Below, piece by piece: positions 39,896 through 40,190 of a stretch of DNA of 40,190 nt (positions are counted from its first letter, which is position 1; each line of letters opens with the position of its first letter). The position numbers and the translations under genes were made by a program. This stretch comes from Lachnospiraceae bacterium (GTDB lineage: Bacteria > Bacillota > Clostridia > Lachnospirales > Lachnospiraceae), in NCBI GenBank assembly GCA_017396675.1, contig JAFQLB010000003.1, forward strand, positions 1 through 40,190, given 5' to 3'. Below the pieces are notes generated by a model. It saw nothing but the letters and a program-made list of their open reading frames with translations. It ran no database searches and was not told the DNA's origin.

Positions 39896-39967
39896 CTCCC
39901 CGAGTAGGGCTCGAACCTACAACCCCACGGTTAACAGCCGTGTGCTCTACCATTGAGCTATCGAGGA
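39896..39967 (-). tRNA. tRNA-Asn (GTT)
   Basis: Minus strand. Acceptor TCCTCGA/TCGGGGA, anticodon loop CTGTTAA giving GTT, T-loop TTCGAGC. It is the first tRNA after the 23S gene. Confidence 0.96.
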
Positions 39968-40045
39968 AAATGCTATGAAGGACATACCTTCAAAACCAAA
40001 GACTAAAAATCTTTCATCCGTTTATTTACCCTTCCGACTTTTGTT

Positions 40046-40190
40046 TAAGCCCTCGAACGATTAGTACTTATCAGCTGAATTCATTACTGCTCTTACACCT
40101 TAAGCCTATCTACCTCATACTCTCTAAGGGGTCTTACTTAACTGGGATATCTCATCTTGAGGGGGGCTTCACGCTTAGATGCCTTCAGCG
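40046..40190 (-). rRNA. 23S ribosomal RNA, 3' end (partial)
   Basis: The minus strand reads CGCTGAAGGCATCTAAGCG, GTGAAGCCC, AAGATGAGAT, GTAAGACCCC, AGGTAGATAGGC, TTCAGCTGATAAGTACTAAT and CGAGGGCTTA, the ordered landmarks of the last 150 bases of 23S rRNA. The gene continues beyond the window; its 3' limit is placed at about 40046 by comparison with the usual end and may be off by a few bases. No 5S gene lies between it and tRNA-Asn. Confidence 0.95.

Noticed and set aside
39332..39967. A mobile element attachment site in the tRNA cluster
   Set aside because: The repeats of tRNA-Thr pieces could look like att sites, but no integrase or transposase gene is within the window.

Overview
The window reads as chromosome of an anaerobic, flagellated, probably spore-forming Clostridia, most likely a Lachnospiraceae relative. 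The grounds are BofA/YaaL (sporulation-associated genes), a YaaR-HolB-RicT-TrmN6-RsmI gene order like the Bacillus subtilis yaaO-to-yabC region, flagellin and FliS, a PerR-like regulator with reverse rubrerythrin and rubredoxin, and TTGACA/TATAAT promoters with strong GGAGG sites. I assign it from gene content only; no database was searched.

Layout. 1-2.9 kb (minus): 5' part of a Tad/Flp pilus operon (prepilin peptidase, TadZ-like, CpaF-like ATPase, truncated TadB-like). 3.1-3.9 kb: bofA (minus) and yaaL (plus), divergent. 3.8-11.2 kb (minus): flagellar block of FliS, flagellin, a 1039-residue DUF6240-like protein with a FliK-like C-terminus, and a TPR protein ending in a degenerate AAA+ domain. 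11.3-14.4 kb (minus): DUF4358 lipoprotein, MBOAT acyltransferase and DHHW protein, a cell-surface acylation module. 14.5-16.8 kb (minus): a polar amino acid ABC transporter whose binding protein is circularly permuted. 16.9-25.3 kb (minus): a lipoprotein, rsmI, trmN6-like, ricT, holB, yaaR, a guanylate-kinase-like gene, pyruvate kinase and a PLP decarboxylase. 25.5-26.8 kb (plus): an MFS permease. 27-31.5 kb (minus): copper ATPase with a CopZ-like tail, zinc-ribbon Sel1 protein, HAD phosphatase. 31.7-32.9 kb (plus): PerR-like regulator, reverse rubrerythrin, BFD-like [2Fe-2S] protein. 33-34.6 kb (minus): RsiV-like lipoprotein. 34.7-36.9 kb (plus): small STAS-like protein, rubredoxin, diguanylate cyclase. 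36.9-39.3 kb (minus): GH25 lysozyme with SH3 domains, Dabb protein, Nim-type flavoprotein. 39.3-40.2 kb (minus): six tRNAs behind the 3' end of a 23S rRNA gene, with no 5S gene between them.

The genes work together in three visible themes: surface appendages (Tad pilus and flagellum, with c-di-GMP synthesis and surface acylation nearby), oxidative stress defence in an anaerobe (PerR, rubrerythrin, BFD-like protein, rubredoxin, Nim-like protein), and a housekeeping block joining the clamp loader, rRNA/tRNA methylation and glycolysis.

The most unusual points are the circularly permuted substrate-binding protein, a 9-base tandem repeat shared between a coding region and an intergenic region 16.5 kb apart, the pseudo-AAA+ flagellar-neighbourhood protein, a rubredoxin with a CxC first iron motif, a possible internal start that would release a free CopZ from copA, and a broken tRNA-Thr copy inside the tRNA cluster.
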